Assembly: GCA_022823085.1 (NCBI GenBank)
Contig: JAJDXV010000002.1
Span: forward strand, 23,666 to 87,665
DNA: 64,000 bases
Source: Candidatus Poribacteria bacterium
Lineage (GTDB): Bacteria > Poribacteria > WGA-4E > WGA-3G
Direction of reading: 5' to 3'
Below, one piece after another: positions 34,600-43,730 of this stretch (position 1 is the stretch's first letter; each line of letters opens with the position of its first letter). A program made the position numbers and the translations under genes. The notes beneath the pieces were generated by a model. That model saw nothing but the letters and a program-made list of their open reading frames with translations. It was not told the origin of the DNA and ran no database searches.

Positions 34600-36204
34600 A
34601 TGAACGGGAACAAAAAACCGAATATCGTCCTCATTCTGAACGACGATATGGGATTTTCCGACTTAGGCTGCTACGGCGGCGAAGTCAATACGCCGAACCT
34701 TGATCGGCTTGCCACTGGCGGCTTACGATTTACACAATTTTACAACACCGCACGCTGCTGTCCATCCCGGGCTTCTATGCTTACTGGGCTACATCCGCAC
34801 CAGACCGGTGTCGGACACATGATGAGTGATGACGGGCTTGAAGGCTATCGCGGCGACCTTAATGACCGTTGTATCACTATTGCCGATGCTGTTCGTTCCG
34901 AAGGCTACGGCACCTATATGAGCGGTAAATGGCATATCTCTCGCCATACAGGTCCCGATGGCCCCAAGCATAGTTGGCCCTGCCAACGCGGGTTTGACGA
35001 GTATTACGGTATCATTACAGGTGCCGCGAACTTCTGGAAACCGAATACCCTCACACGTGATAATACCCGGCTCCAGCACGATGAACTTCCTGAAGACTAT
35101 TTCTTCACGGATGCTGTCAGCGATGAAGCAGCGACGTATATCCGAAACCATACTGAAAAGACACCGGAACGCCCCTTCTTTACTTATGTCGCTTACACCG
35201 CACCGCATTGGCCCCTACACGCACACGAGGAGGACATCGCACAATACAACGGACGCTTCGCCGCCGGTTGGGATGAACTGCGAGAGGAACGGCTTGACCG
35301 GATGCGGGAAATGAAAATCTTAGACGAGGCATGGCAACTGACGGCACGAGATTCATCGCAGCCACCCTGGCGTGAGGCGCAATATAAAGAGTGGAATCAA
35401 CGCCGGATGGAGGTCTACGCCGCGCAGATCACACGGATGGATGCAGGTATCGGGCGAATTATTGACACATTGGAAGAGACTGGTCAACTCGACAACACGC
35501 TCATCCTCTTTTTAGCTGATAACGGCGGTTGTGCCGAAGAACTCGGCGGGCCCCCTGCAATACGCGATAAGGGATCGCTCATCAGCACAGATACCACCTC
35601 CGACGGAGAGCCTGTCTATCGTGGCAATGATCCAAGTATTATGCCGGGACCCGAAACGACATATCAGAGTTACGGTGTGCCGTGGGCGAACCTCTCCAAT
35701 ACGCCGTTCCGACTCTATAAGCACTGGGTACATGAAGGTGGGATCGCTACCCCCTTAATCGCGCACTGGCCAAACGCTATAAAGTCTGTAGGAGAACTCC
35801 GACATCAACCCGGACAACTCCCAGATATTATGGCGACGTGTCTTGAGGTCTCAGGCGCGGACTATCCAGAAGAACACGACGGGGAACCTATTTTACCCTT
35901 AGAAGGCACAAGTTTAGTCCCCATCTTTGATGGCAGAGATAACGGTAAAGAGGTGCTTTATTGGGAACACGAGGGGAATTGTGCAGTCCGTCAAGATCAG
36001 TGGAAACTCGTCTGTAGGTTCCCCGGCGATTGGGAGCTCTACAATCTTGAGGCGGAACGGACAGAAATTAACGATCTCGCCGCTAAGCATCCGCAGAAAC
36101 TCGAAGAACTCGCTGGACTTTATAGAGATTGGGCGGATCGGTGTCTGATCTACCCGTGGGATAAACTCCAAGAGCATCGCAGACAACGCCGCCAACAACG
36201 TTAA
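34600..36204 (+). CDS. Sulfatase, formylglycine type
   Basis: The 534-residue arylsulfatase-like enzyme hydrolyses a sulfate ester. The maturation motif is C53-C-P-S-R followed by ASMLTG, so C53 should be converted to formylglycine. Metal ligands are seen at the N-terminus (LNDDMGFSDLGCYGG) and in LFLADNGG. No signal peptide is evident, so export or a cytosolic role is unclear. It lies divergent to the phosphotransferase gene. Sulfatases at 37382, 40709 and 47381 suggest a sulfated polymer degradation region. Confidence 0.93.
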   Translation: MNGNKKPNIVLILNDDMGFSDLGCYGGEVNTPNLDRLATGGLRFTQFYNTARCCPSRASMLTGLHPHQTGVGHMMSDDGLEGYRGDLNDRCITIADAVRSEGYGTYMSGKWHISRHTGPDGPKHSWPCQRGFDEYYGIITGAANFWKPNTLTRDNTRLQHDELPEDYFFTDAVSDEAATYIRNHTEKTPERPFFTYVAYTAPHWPLHAHEEDIAQYNGRFAAGWDELREERLDRMREMKILDEAWQLTARDSSQPPWREAQYKEWNQRRMEVYAAQITRMDAGIGRIIDTLEETGQLDNTLILFLADNGGCAEELGGPPAIRDKGSLISTDTTSDGEPVYRGNDPSIMPGPETTYQSYGVPWANLSNTPFRLYKHWVHEGGIATPLIAHWPNAIKSVGELRHQPGQLPDIMATCLEVSGADYPEEHDGEPILPLEGTSLVPIFDGRDNGKEVLYWEHEGNCAVRQDQWKLVCRFPGDWELYNLEAERTEINDLAAKHPQKLEELAGLYRDWADRCLIYPWDKLQEHRRQRRQQR

Positions 36205-36228
36205 AAATTCACCTTTGTCATCACTGCA

Positions 36229-36249
36229 GGCGGGGTTTGTAACCCCGCC
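36229..36249. terminator. Perfect hairpin between convergent genes
   Basis: GGCGGGGTT-TGT-AACCCCGCC forms nine pairs and is symmetric for both strands. It lies in the 68-base gap between the convergent sulfatase and lactonase genes but has no T-tract. The same core is degenerate at 5163, so it may be a dispersed hairpin element recruited as a transcription barrier. Confidence 0.55.
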
Positions 36250-36272
36250 ATAATCCGCCTGATTCTAAAAAA

Positions 36273-37367
36273 TTAGCTGCAGGCCAGCAGCTTCAAACAG
36301 ACCGGGGTCGGTACCTCTGCCACGTGTCCCGTCGCGTTCAACGCCCCCGTTTCTGCGTCGATAGCAAACGTAACAACCGTATTCGTCTGTTGGTTCGCTG
36401 CAAAGAGGAACGTCCCTTCCGGATTTAGACCGAAATTCCGAGGGGTCTGTCCTTGTGTTGATTCATGACCGATCGGACGCAGCATTCCTGTCTCCGCATC
36501 TATCTCACAAATCGCAATGCTATCGTGTCCACGGTTCGATCCATACAGGAATTTCCCTGAAGGGTGAACGTGAATATCGGCACAGTGACTGGTGCCATCG
36601 AAGTCGTCTGGAAGCGTGGAGATCGTCTGAAATTCAGCCAACGTTCCCGCATTCGCATCGTAACGAAAAGCGGTGAAGGTGGAACCTATCTCATTGATGA
36701 CGTAGGCATACTGTCCATTTGGATGGAAATCAAAATGCCGCGGACCCGCACCCGGTTGCACCCGAACCCACGGTTGCGCGTTAGGTGTGAGCGTCCCTTT
36801 GTCGGCATCTAACTGATAGATGAGGATTTTATCAAGTCCGAGATCGGGCGAGAAGGCGTAACGGTTGCCCGGGTCAATCATGATTGCATGTGCATGGGGT
36901 CCCATCTGTCGTTGTGGGTTCACACTCGATCCCTCATGCTGCACAAAATCCGAGGCTTCACCGAGCCTGCCATCCGACCCTATGGGATAAGCCGTAACGC
37001 TGCCACCGCCGTAATTAGCCACCAGTAGGCATTTACCAGTAGTGTCCACACTCAAATGACACGGGGCACCCCCACCGGTCGCGCGTTGGTTGAGATAACT
37101 AATCTCCCCTGTCTCTTTATGAATATAAAATGCCGTGACCGCACCGCTATCTTTACCCTCAAACTCGCCAAGTTCGTTGACGGCATAGAGATACTGTCCA
37201 CTCGGGTGTATCTCCACAAACGACGGATTTTCGATACCTATTACCTTACTGCTGTATTCCAAAGCACCCGTCGCGCCATCTAAGCGATAGACATAAATCC
37301 CTTCGCTGTCTCCGTGTGTATAGGTGCCAACATAAACGAAATAGTCTTGGCTATTCTGTTGCGCCAT
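36273..37367 (-). CDS. Seven-bladed beta-propeller lactonase (YbhE/Pgl type)
   Basis: The 364-residue protein is of the 6-phosphogluconolactonase-type propeller family, with YVGTYTHGDSEGIYVYRLD at the start, GGGSVTAYPI, GPHAHAIMIDP, GAGPRHFDFHPNG and ADIHVHPSGKFLYGSNRG in the blades. It opens a sugar lactone, possibly produced by one of the nearby dehydrogenases. The start lies only 15 bases from the convergent-to-same-strand sulfatase at 37382, which reads into it. Confidence 0.9.
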   Translation of the reverse strand: MAQQNSQDYFVYVGTYTHGDSEGIYVYRLDGATGALEYSSKVIGIENPSFVEIHPSGQYLYAVNELGEFEGKDSGAVTAFYIHKETGEISYLNQRATGGGAPCHLSVDTTGKCLLVANYGGGSVTAYPIGSDGRLGEASDFVQHEGSSVNPQRQMGPHAHAIMIDPGNRYAFSPDLGLDKILIYQLDADKGTLTPNAQPWVRVQPGAGPRHFDFHPNGQYAYVINEIGSTFTAFRYDANAGTLAEFQTISTLPDDFDGTSHCADIHVHPSGKFLYGSNRGHDSIAICEIDAETGMLRPIGHESTQGQTPRNFGLNPEGTFLFAANQQTNTVVTFAIDAETGALNATGHVAEVPTPVCLKLLACS

Positions 37368-37381
37368 TATTGCTGATCTCC

Positions 37382-38992
37382 TTATGAAATTTTGAGATGA
37401 ATCGTTCGTTCTTCGCTTTCAAGATAACCGATGCGAATCGCTTTCGCACGTATGCTTGTTTCGCCTTTTGGCAGATGCAGTAGGTCGGTATACAAGTGCC
37501 AATGGGCATCGTCCCCTTGTTCCGTTGTGTAGGCAATGGATGCACCTTGTGTGGAACAGTGAAGTTGTAAGACAAGGGGAGCCGTCCATTCACCGACCTC
37601 ATAGATGACCTCCCTGCCCGGGTGTTCAGCATTAATAGGAATAAAAATCGGAGCTGCCGTTTGTGGCTGGGTACCATCCGGATACCACGTCGCGACCATC
37701 TCCTTTTCGGGGATATGTCCCATATCACCGAATTCCGATTGCCACGCTGCCAATGTTCCACGCATCCGTTCAAGGACATCCTGATGTTCGGCATCTTCTG
37801 CTAAGTTGTTGAGTTCATACCGATCGTTTTCAGTATCGTAGAGCTCTTCAGCAGGACGTGGGTAACGGAACATAACTGCCTGATCGCCTTCCAGCTCACC
37901 AGCAGCATACAACCGCCACATCTCTTGCATGACCGGATGCCGGTTGCGGTACGGAATCCAGAGCAGATACGGTTTTTCAGGATAGTAATTTTTGATGTAT
38001 TTATACCGTTTGTCACGTACAGCGCGTATCATGTCGTAGGATTCGTCATACCGATCACGCGTCGCGAAGATATAGTCGCGTTCTACTTTATCGGGGCCGA
38101 GGAACGACTGTCCCTGCAGGTGTGTCGGTGCCTGAACGCCACAAAGCGAAAGCACCGTCGGACCCAGATCAACCAAACTCACCAACTGTTCGGTCGTACT
38201 CCCCGGATTCAGCGTGCCAGGCCAACGGACAATCAGCGGAATGCGGATGCCAGCATCATAAGGCCACCGTTTGCCGCGTGGAAGCCCTTCGCCGTGGTCA
38301 CTCCAGAGAAAGACAATCGTGTTCTCTGCAAGACCATCTTCTTCCAACTGATCTAACAACTCGCCGACACGCGCATCGGCAGTTGCGAGGTTATCATATT
38401 GCCGTGCCAATGCCTGCCGTGCTTTCGGCGTATCCGGTAGATAGGGTGGCAGCTGCACGTCGTCTGGATTCGTGGTTGTTGTCAACGGGCGATTCTCACG
38501 TTCCCACATGCCGCTTTCGTGCGTAACAGTCGGATTGAAGACCGAAAAGAACGGTTGTCCCGCCCCACGATTTCGCCAGTGTGCCTCGTTGTCGCTTTCG
38601 TCCCATGCTGTGATAGGCGGTGTGAACTGATAATCGGTTTTGCTGTTATTTGTACAGTAATAACCCGCGCCTCTCAGGTATTCCGTGAAGGTCTTAACAT
38701 AAGGCGGTGGTACAGCAGAATACGGGGTCGGCATCTCAGGTGTGTTTTGGTTCGTATGCCGAGTACGCATGTGGTGCGTACCGATGGAAGTCTGGTACAT
38801 ACCGGTGATAATTGCTGAACGACTCGGCGCACAAACGCCGGCAGTCGAAAACGCGTTTGGGAACCGACAACCGCCTGCAGCGAGCCGATCGATGTTCGGT
38901 GTACGAGCGATTGGGTCTCCGTAACAACCGAATCGCGGTGTTGTATCCTCTAAGGATATCCAAAGGATATTCGGACGTTCTGATATATTCAT
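37382..38992 (-). CDS. Sulfatase with C-terminal chitobiase-like domain
   Basis: The 536-residue protein has the formylglycine motif C54-A-P-S-R (GVCAPSRSAIITG), metal-site segments SLEDTTPRFGCYGD and LWSDHGEG. From about residue 455 an extra beta domain appears (GEWTAPLVLQLHCSTQGASI, YTTEQGDDAHWHLYTD, SIRAKAIRIGYLESE) that matches the CHB_HEX_C_1-like sandwich of beta-hexosaminidases. This is probably carbohydrate-binding and points to a glycan substrate. It lies upstream of the lactonase on the same strand with 14 bases between, so they likely form one operon. Confidence 0.9.
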   Translation of the reverse strand: MNISERPNILWISLEDTTPRFGCYGDPIARTPNIDRLAAGGCRFPNAFSTAGVCAPSRSAIITGMYQTSIGTHHMRTRHTNQNTPEMPTPYSAVPPPYVKTFTEYLRGAGYYCTNNSKTDYQFTPPITAWDESDNEAHWRNRGAGQPFFSVFNPTVTHESGMWERENRPLTTTTNPDDVQLPPYLPDTPKARQALARQYDNLATADARVGELLDQLEEDGLAENTIVFLWSDHGEGLPRGKRWPYDAGIRIPLIVRWPGTLNPGSTTEQLVSLVDLGPTVLSLCGVQAPTHLQGQSFLGPDKVERDYIFATRDRYDESYDMIRAVRDKRYKYIKNYYPEKPYLLWIPYRNRHPVMQEMWRLYAAGELEGDQAVMFRYPRPAEELYDTENDRYELNNLAEDAEHQDVLERMRGTLAAWQSEFGDMGHIPEKEMVATWYPDGTQPQTAAPIFIPINAEHPGREVIYEVGEWTAPLVLQLHCSTQGASIAYTTEQGDDAHWHLYTDLLHLPKGETSIRAKAIRIGYLESEERTIHLKIS

Positions 38993-39081
38993 AGCAACTC
39001 CTTTTTTCCTAACGATTGTAAGCCAAACGGAGGTTTAAGTCAATAGGGTTGCCAAAAACTAATCACCGATTCAGATTTCCA

Positions 39082-39915
39082 CTACGAATGCCAACACCCT
39101 TCTGTATACGCCTCACGATCAAAGAGTTTCTGACGCAGCGGGGGCGCGTTCGCCATCCATTCCTCAGGGATCTCCTGCGTATAACGATGTGGCGGTCCTG
39201 CTTCCTTGAAGATATCGATGTTAAAGATGCGATAGAGCTGCGCGGAATCCATAGGTTTAGCCTCAACAGCGTGGAAAATACGCGCATCAATGTAGACCAT
39301 GCTACCCGGAGGCATCTCAAGCCGTTTTTCTGCTAATTTGCGTCCCGCTTCCTCGTCATAGTCACCCGCGAGCATCCGTTCTGGTGTTGCCTCTCGTGTC
39401 GGTGCGACCTTATGACTGCCCGGAATAACCTTCAGGTTTCGATCCCCACGCTTGAAACCGTTCGGATAGTACAGAATCTGCACATAATAATTATCGCGTT
39501 CAGCGAGATTAACCGGGTTCTCATGCTTCCAGTGATGGTGGTCTTGGTGAAACCCGAGAGGCCCAACCCCGCGGGGTGCGATGTTGAGAGCAGAGTGACA
39601 GAAGTGATACGCATCACCAATTGTCCCGCTTATGAGTGCCGTGATGAAAGGGTCGTCAATAAGCCGATCGCTATATTCACGACGATCGTTCCACGGACGA
39701 ATGAAATAGGGACGTTCTGGTTTTTCGCCGTTATTCAACGTCTCAATATACTGACGCGTCGGTTCAAAATGCTGCGTGATTTCTTCAATCAAACCTTCTC
39801 TGCCGTCGTCTGTCAGCACATCAGGATAGGCGATGTAACCGTCGTTGTGAAAGCAATCTATATCCGCTTGCGACGGGCCTGATAATCGGAAAAGTGAATC
39901 AAATTGGGGGTCCAT
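39082..39915 (-). CDS. Phytanoyl-CoA dioxygenase (PhyH) family protein
   Basis: The 277-residue non-heme iron 2-oxoglutarate oxygenase has its metal site in GFHQDHHHWKHE (H-x-D). DARIFHAVEAKPMDSAQLYR supplies the distal histidine and the arginine. It begins DCFHNDGYIAYPDVL, the usual PhyH start. An AAAGGAG site precedes the ATG and is shared with the 3' end of the sulfatase remnant just upstream. Confidence 0.9.
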   Translation of the reverse strand: MDPQFDSLFRLSGPSQADIDCFHNDGYIAYPDVLTDDGREGLIEEITQHFEPTRQYIETLNNGEKPERPYFIRPWNDRREYSDRLIDDPFITALISGTIGDAYHFCHSALNIAPRGVGPLGFHQDHHHWKHENPVNLAERDNYYVQILYYPNGFKRGDRNLKVIPGSHKVAPTREATPERMLAGDYDEEAGRKLAEKRLEMPPGSMVYIDARIFHAVEAKPMDSAQLYRIFNIDIFKEAGPPHRYTQEIPEEWMANAPPLRQKLFDREAYTEGCWHS

Positions 39916-39926
39916 AAGTGTCTCCT

Positions 39927-39986
39927 TTAGTTGTGTCCATCCTGCTTAAATCTCTCCAATAGTGTTGTCAATCGCTCTGCAATCTC
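39927..39986 (-). pseudogene. Duplicated 3' end of a sulfatase gene
   Basis: Nineteen codons plus stop read EIAERLTTLLERFKQDGHN, matching the C-terminus of the intact sulfatase at 40709 (EIVERLTALLERFQQDGH). The first codon shares two bases with the stop of the nuclease-like gene at 39985. It shows that a sulfatase end once lay next to the PhyH gene and that the nuclease-like gene was inserted or duplicated between two copies. Confidence 0.8.
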
Positions 39987-40677
39987 AAGAGTGGTATTCC
40001 AATTGTTTAGCGACAATGGCTTTCAAAATCTGCAGAATACATTCGGCTTCAAACAGTTCATTGTATACTCGCGAAAATTCAACGGTGAACGTCGGCTTTT
40101 CTGTTTCAATGCCATCAACGGTGCCGTGGACGAAAGTCCAACTTTCAGAGACAGTGTAACACCCAAAAATTTCTTGACTGTTTATAGATGGAGGGTTGGA
40201 TGGTTGTGAGTTCGTCTCACCTTTCCAATTGAGCCATGCAGCAGCGAGCATTTCACCGTAGAGTTGGATCTGGGGGTCGGAAGAATGAACCCCGCGTTTT
40301 GCCTCATGTACAATGAGATAGGGTTGTTGTGGCTTGCCTGCTGCAGCCGGTGCAAGAGCACCATCCGCCTCACCTTCCAGTTGAAAAGCAGAATAGGTGG
40401 CTTTCAGAGGAACGCCTGCCCATGCTTGAACGTAAGTCTGCTCTGCCAACACTAAAAGCGGGTAGATAGCACGTGCCCAGAGTGTCGCTTCGTTCATGAT
40501 TACAAGGTCACGTTCGCGCAAAATTGATTTGAGATAGTCAATCTGGGCACCCTCTGTGGGTGTTAATGCGTCCTGCTGCATGTTCGCCCATTTGTCAGAC
40601 ACACCTACCTGTACATGGAGCGTTACAAGTGTCCTGAGTGTTTCCTCAGACAGTTGTGACAGACTATAGGTTTCCAT
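39985..40677 (-). CDS. PD-(D/E)XK nuclease-like protein
   Basis: The 230-residue protein has a motif of the restriction-endonuclease fold: E101-G-E-x-D105 then, after 19 residues, E125-A-K127 (LIVHEAKRG), in a predicted beta context. This spacing fits a D...ExK active site. The role is unknown. It could be a mobile-element or defence-related enzyme. It is embedded between sulfatase ends, with only about 30 bases to the upstream sulfatase stop, and an AGGAGGG site precedes it. Confidence 0.6.
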   Translation of the reverse strand: METYSLSQLSEETLRTLVTLHVQVGVSDKWANMQQDALTPTEGAQIDYLKSILRERDLVIMNEATLWARAIYPLLVLAEQTYVQAWAGVPLKATYSAFQLEGEADGALAPAAAGKPQQPYLIVHEAKRGVHSSDPQIQLYGEMLAAAWLNWKGETNSQPSNPPSINSQEIFGCYTVSESWTFVHGTVDGIETEKPTFTVEFSRVYNELFEAECILQILKAIVAKQLEYHS

Positions 40678-40708
40678 ACGCTAATCCCTCCTATTTTCCT
40701 GAACCCCT

Positions 40709-42181
40709 TCACATTTGGCTGTGTCCATCCTGCTGAAATCGTTCCAGCAATGCTGTCAAGCGTTCCACAATCTCTGGATACGTTTCCCATACATTTTGTG
40801 TCTCACCCGGATCGTCATAAATATGATATAGTTGTCCCGGTGTTCCCGGTTTAGGAGGACCATCGCTCGGTGGGGGCCATCCGCCCGACCCTTGCGTGTC
40901 CAAAATCAGTTTCCAATCGCCGTGCCGAATCGAAAAGGCACCCGTACTCGAATGATGCACAATAGCCTCCCGCGATGGACGCTCTACCGCTTCACCCAAA
41001 AGTGCAGGCAAGATATTGCAGCTGTCCTGTCCCGCATCATCTGGCACTTCCGTACCGACGATAGCAGCACAAGTTGCCATCAGGTCGGTCAGACAGGCTA
41101 ACGTATCGGTTTCAGTATCCGGTGCGATAACACCGGGCCAACGCGCGATTAACGGTTCACGGTGCCCACCTTCCCAAATATGTGCCTTGTAGCCACGCCA
41201 GTCACCGCAAGACTTATGGTCGTAGAGGTGATACGGCATCGGACTCCTATCTCCTTGAACCCGATCCCCCGGCAATGCGCCGTTATCGCTTGTGACGAAA
41301 ATTAGCGTCTCATCGGTTTTTCCGGTCCGTTCTAATGCGTCCATAACTTCACCCACCATCCAATCCACTAACCACACCAGATCACCACGGGCACCGGCAC
41401 TGCTCTGCCCACGCGCAAAGTCTGGAACGACCGCTTCTGTACAAGGTTCATGCGGTGCAGAAGGGGTCAAATAGAGAAAGAATGGAGCCTCCGCATCGGC
41501 TTGTCCCTCAATATATTCAACCGCTTTCCGCGCAATAATCGGATCCGCATCCTTATGCTCCCAACTCGGAGCCATCATCCCAGGACGACTCGTAAATTCT
41601 GGCATTTCATGATACACGCTCGGAAGTTCAACAAATACATCATTCTCAATAAAACCGTAAGGCGGTTGGCAGGTCGGGCAGCCGGAGGCACCATAAAAAT
41701 AGTCGAAACCGAGGTCTATCGGACCCCCCGTTAACGGGGCGGTAAAGTCGATATGTTCTTCCAGTTCGCGTTTGGCATTACCCCACGGCAGCGGCGCATC
41801 GAAATCATAATCGTATCCCGACACCGTCGAAAATCCGAGTCCCAAATGCCACTTGCCGACACAGGCTGTATTATACCCCGCATCTTTTAGCAAACCTGCG
41901 ACTGTCAAACGTTCGGGTTCAATAAGCGGTGGTTCGTAACCGTAAAGCACACCGTACTTGAGACGCGTCCGCCAACAGTAACGGCCTGTTAAGACACCGT
42001 AGCGGGTCGGGGTACACACAGCGGACGGAGAATGTGCATCCGTGAAGCGGAGCCCCTCTGCCGCAAGCTTATCCATATTCGGTGTCGGAATCTTTGAATC
42101 CGGGTTATAGCAGCCGACATCACCGTATCCCATATCGTCTGCCATGATAAAGACAATGTTTGGAGAACTGCGTGTGTCCAT
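40709..42181 (-). CDS. Sulfatase, formylglycine type
   Basis: The 490-residue sulfatase has the maturation motif C56-T-P-T-R (AVCTPTRYGVLTGRY), which satisfies the sulfatase consensus. Metal-site segments are MADDMGYGDVGCYNPDS, FVTSDNGALPG and HLGLG. Conserved lysine and histidine residues occur in GKWHLG. The close match of its last 19 residues to the duplicate at 39927 marks a local rearrangement. Confidence 0.93.
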   Translation of the reverse strand: MDTRSSPNIVFIMADDMGYGDVGCYNPDSKIPTPNMDKLAAEGLRFTDAHSPSAVCTPTRYGVLTGRYCWRTRLKYGVLYGYEPPLIEPERLTVAGLLKDAGYNTACVGKWHLGLGFSTVSGYDYDFDAPLPWGNAKRELEEHIDFTAPLTGGPIDLGFDYFYGASGCPTCQPPYGFIENDVFVELPSVYHEMPEFTSRPGMMAPSWEHKDADPIIARKAVEYIEGQADAEAPFFLYLTPSAPHEPCTEAVVPDFARGQSSAGARGDLVWLVDWMVGEVMDALERTGKTDETLIFVTSDNGALPGDRVQGDRSPMPYHLYDHKSCGDWRGYKAHIWEGGHREPLIARWPGVIAPDTETDTLACLTDLMATCAAIVGTEVPDDAGQDSCNILPALLGEAVERPSREAIVHHSSTGAFSIRHGDWKLILDTQGSGGWPPPSDGPPKPGTPGQLYHIYDDPGETQNVWETYPEIVERLTALLERFQQDGHSQM

Positions 42182-42243
42182 GATAGCTCCTCAGTGGGTT
42201 TGGCGATGTAATATCGCGCCTATTGTCGTCTCGCCTTTTGTGA

Positions 42244-42549
42244 TTATGGCTCTTCTTCGGTGCCATCTGATGACGGTTTTGATGGCAATCGCGGTGGGAA
42301 AACGAGTGTGTCCGGTGGGGACAAGTGTTTATGCGTTTTCAGTATCTGTTTCAGTTCCTCGTAAAATCGTTCGCACTCTTCTTTTGTTCCAAGCAATTCT
42401 ATACTCGGTGAGTTTGACAAATTGATATGTAATTCATACTGTCGGTGTCTGCCTCTAATTATTTTGACCTGATGAACAAACTCAATATTCACCATTCCAT
42501 GGTAAGGGTTTTTATATCCATCATCTGAACTGATGATCTCAATAAACAC
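42244..42549 (-). CDS. Small protein, unknown
   Basis: The 101-residue protein starts with GTG, with GGAG seven bases before it. A compact N-terminal half (VNIEFVHQVKIIRGRHRQYE, then HINLSNSP) is followed by a helical stretch and a Pro-rich end (LPSKPSSDGTEEEP). I do not recognise it. It lies between the sulfatase at 40709 and the RDD-PspA gene, on the same strand. Confidence 0.55.
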   Translation of the reverse strand: MFIEIISSDDGYKNPYHGMVNIEFVHQVKIIRGRHRQYELHINLSNSPSIELLGTKEECERFYEELKQILKTHKHLSPPDTLVFPPRLPSKPSSDGTEEEP

Positions 42550-42636
42550 AGTAAATCTCCTTCGTTTTTTTTACGACAAATAATGTGAGTCCAGTATGAG
42601 AATTGTAGTGTTCTGGATAATAACATATATTCCTGT

Positions 42637-43716
42637 CTAATGCATCTTCGCCTTAAGTTCGGCGAGATCCTTGTCAAGGGATGCTTCTTCGGCATAACTT
42701 GCGAATTCACGTTTTAAATTGGCATCTTGGTATGTCACATCTACTTCAGCAGCGGCTTTCGCCAAAGTCGCTGCTTCAGTTACATCTTGTTCCATCTGTG
42801 TGAGTGTCTCAAACGCGTTGCTGTCCTGAATTTCTTTCAGCATCTCTCGGAGATGTATTTCAGCATCAACGTTCCTGTGTTTCGCGACCACCGTTGCCTT
42901 TTTCCCTTCTGCTTCCATCATCTGCTGCTGAAGATGTTCAAGCAGTTCATTAAGAGATCGGACGATCTGTTTCTGTTCTTCCCACTGTGTTTGGTATTGG
43001 TCTGCCAGTCGTCTATATTCATTTCGTTTTTCCAAGTCTTCGCGTGCCAAATCCTCACGCCCTGCTTTCAGAGAGATAACGGCGCGATCTTGCCAGCGTT
43101 CAGCTTGTGCAACGGCACCTTCATAAGCATCTTGAAACTGTTTTTCAACGCCAATAGAGGCATCAACCTTCTGACGCGCCTCCGAAAGTCTGTTTTTCAT
43201 CTCAGCAATCACACCCTCTAAAACCTTCTCTGGGTCTTCGGTTTCAACTTCAGTCTCTTCCGATTCCGGTTCAAATTTCACAACAACCGTCTCTGCGAAC
43301 TTGTCTCCGAGGCGTTGCTGTTTTTTGCCAAGGAACCAGAGTAAATCAAACGGTTGGAGCAGACCTGCGAAACGGCGCAGAAAAGCATCTTTGAAAGTAC
43401 ACGGTTTGCCATCTTTCAAACGCAGAACTTGTAGTGACAACAACTTCTTTCCTATCCCCTGCCCTTTTCTGAAGCCATCTATAAAAAACAGACCAAATAT
43501 CCACAAAGCAGCACTGAACAGAGAGTAAAAGGTAATGAATCCAATTCCAGTTGCCCAGAAACTTCCATGGAAAAACAGTAATGATACGAACGCAACAAAA
43601 AATACTAAAACGGATTGCGCTGCACCAATAAGCGCGACATCTATGAAAAAGGCGTATAACCGTGTCAATCGGGATGCTAATTTAAATTTTTTACCCGCAA
43701 CCTCAATAAATTTCAT
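42637..43716 (-). CDS. RDD membrane domain fused to a PspA/IM30 coiled-coil domain
   Basis: The 359-residue protein joins two known families. Residues about 12-147 are an RDD domain: RLTRLYAFFIDVALIG, two or three spans, then GQGIGKKLLSLQVLRLKDG and QRLGDKFAETVVV. After an acidic linker, residues 161-355 match PspA/IM30/Vipp1: EDPEKVLEGVIAEMKNRL, then GREDLAREDLEKRNEY and VVAKHRNVDAE. PspA normally has its own N-terminal amphipathic helix to bind stressed membranes, and that helix is missing here, replaced by an integral anchor. A permanently membrane-held ESCRT-III-like polymer, or a membrane-damage sensor, is the simplest reading. A palindrome at 43731-43748 lies 15 bases upstream. Confidence 0.88.
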   Translation of the reverse strand: MKFIEVAGKKFKLASRLTRLYAFFIDVALIGAAQSVLVFFVAFVSLLFFHGSFWATGIGFITFYSLFSAALWIFGLFFIDGFRKGQGIGKKLLSLQVLRLKDGKPCTFKDAFLRRFAGLLQPFDLLWFLGKKQQRLGDKFAETVVVKFEPESEETEVETEDPEKVLEGVIAEMKNRLSEARQKVDASIGVEKQFQDAYEGAVAQAERWQDRAVISLKAGREDLAREDLEKRNEYRRLADQYQTQWEEQKQIVRSLNELLEHLQQQMMEAEGKKATVVAKHRNVDAEIHLREMLKEIQDSNAFETLTQMEQDVTEAATLAKAAAEVDVTYQDANLKREFASYAEEASLDKDLAELKAKMH

Positions 43717-43730
43717 CTACAAACCCCTGT

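Noticed and set aside
36229..36249. Perfect hairpin as a fully active bidirectional terminator
   Set aside because: No T-tract on either side, so only a barrier function is claimed at moderate confidence.
40709..42181. Possible inactive sulfatase because its motif is CTPTR and not CxPSR
   Set aside because: The sulfatase consensus accepts S, T or A at that position; other active-site segments are intact.
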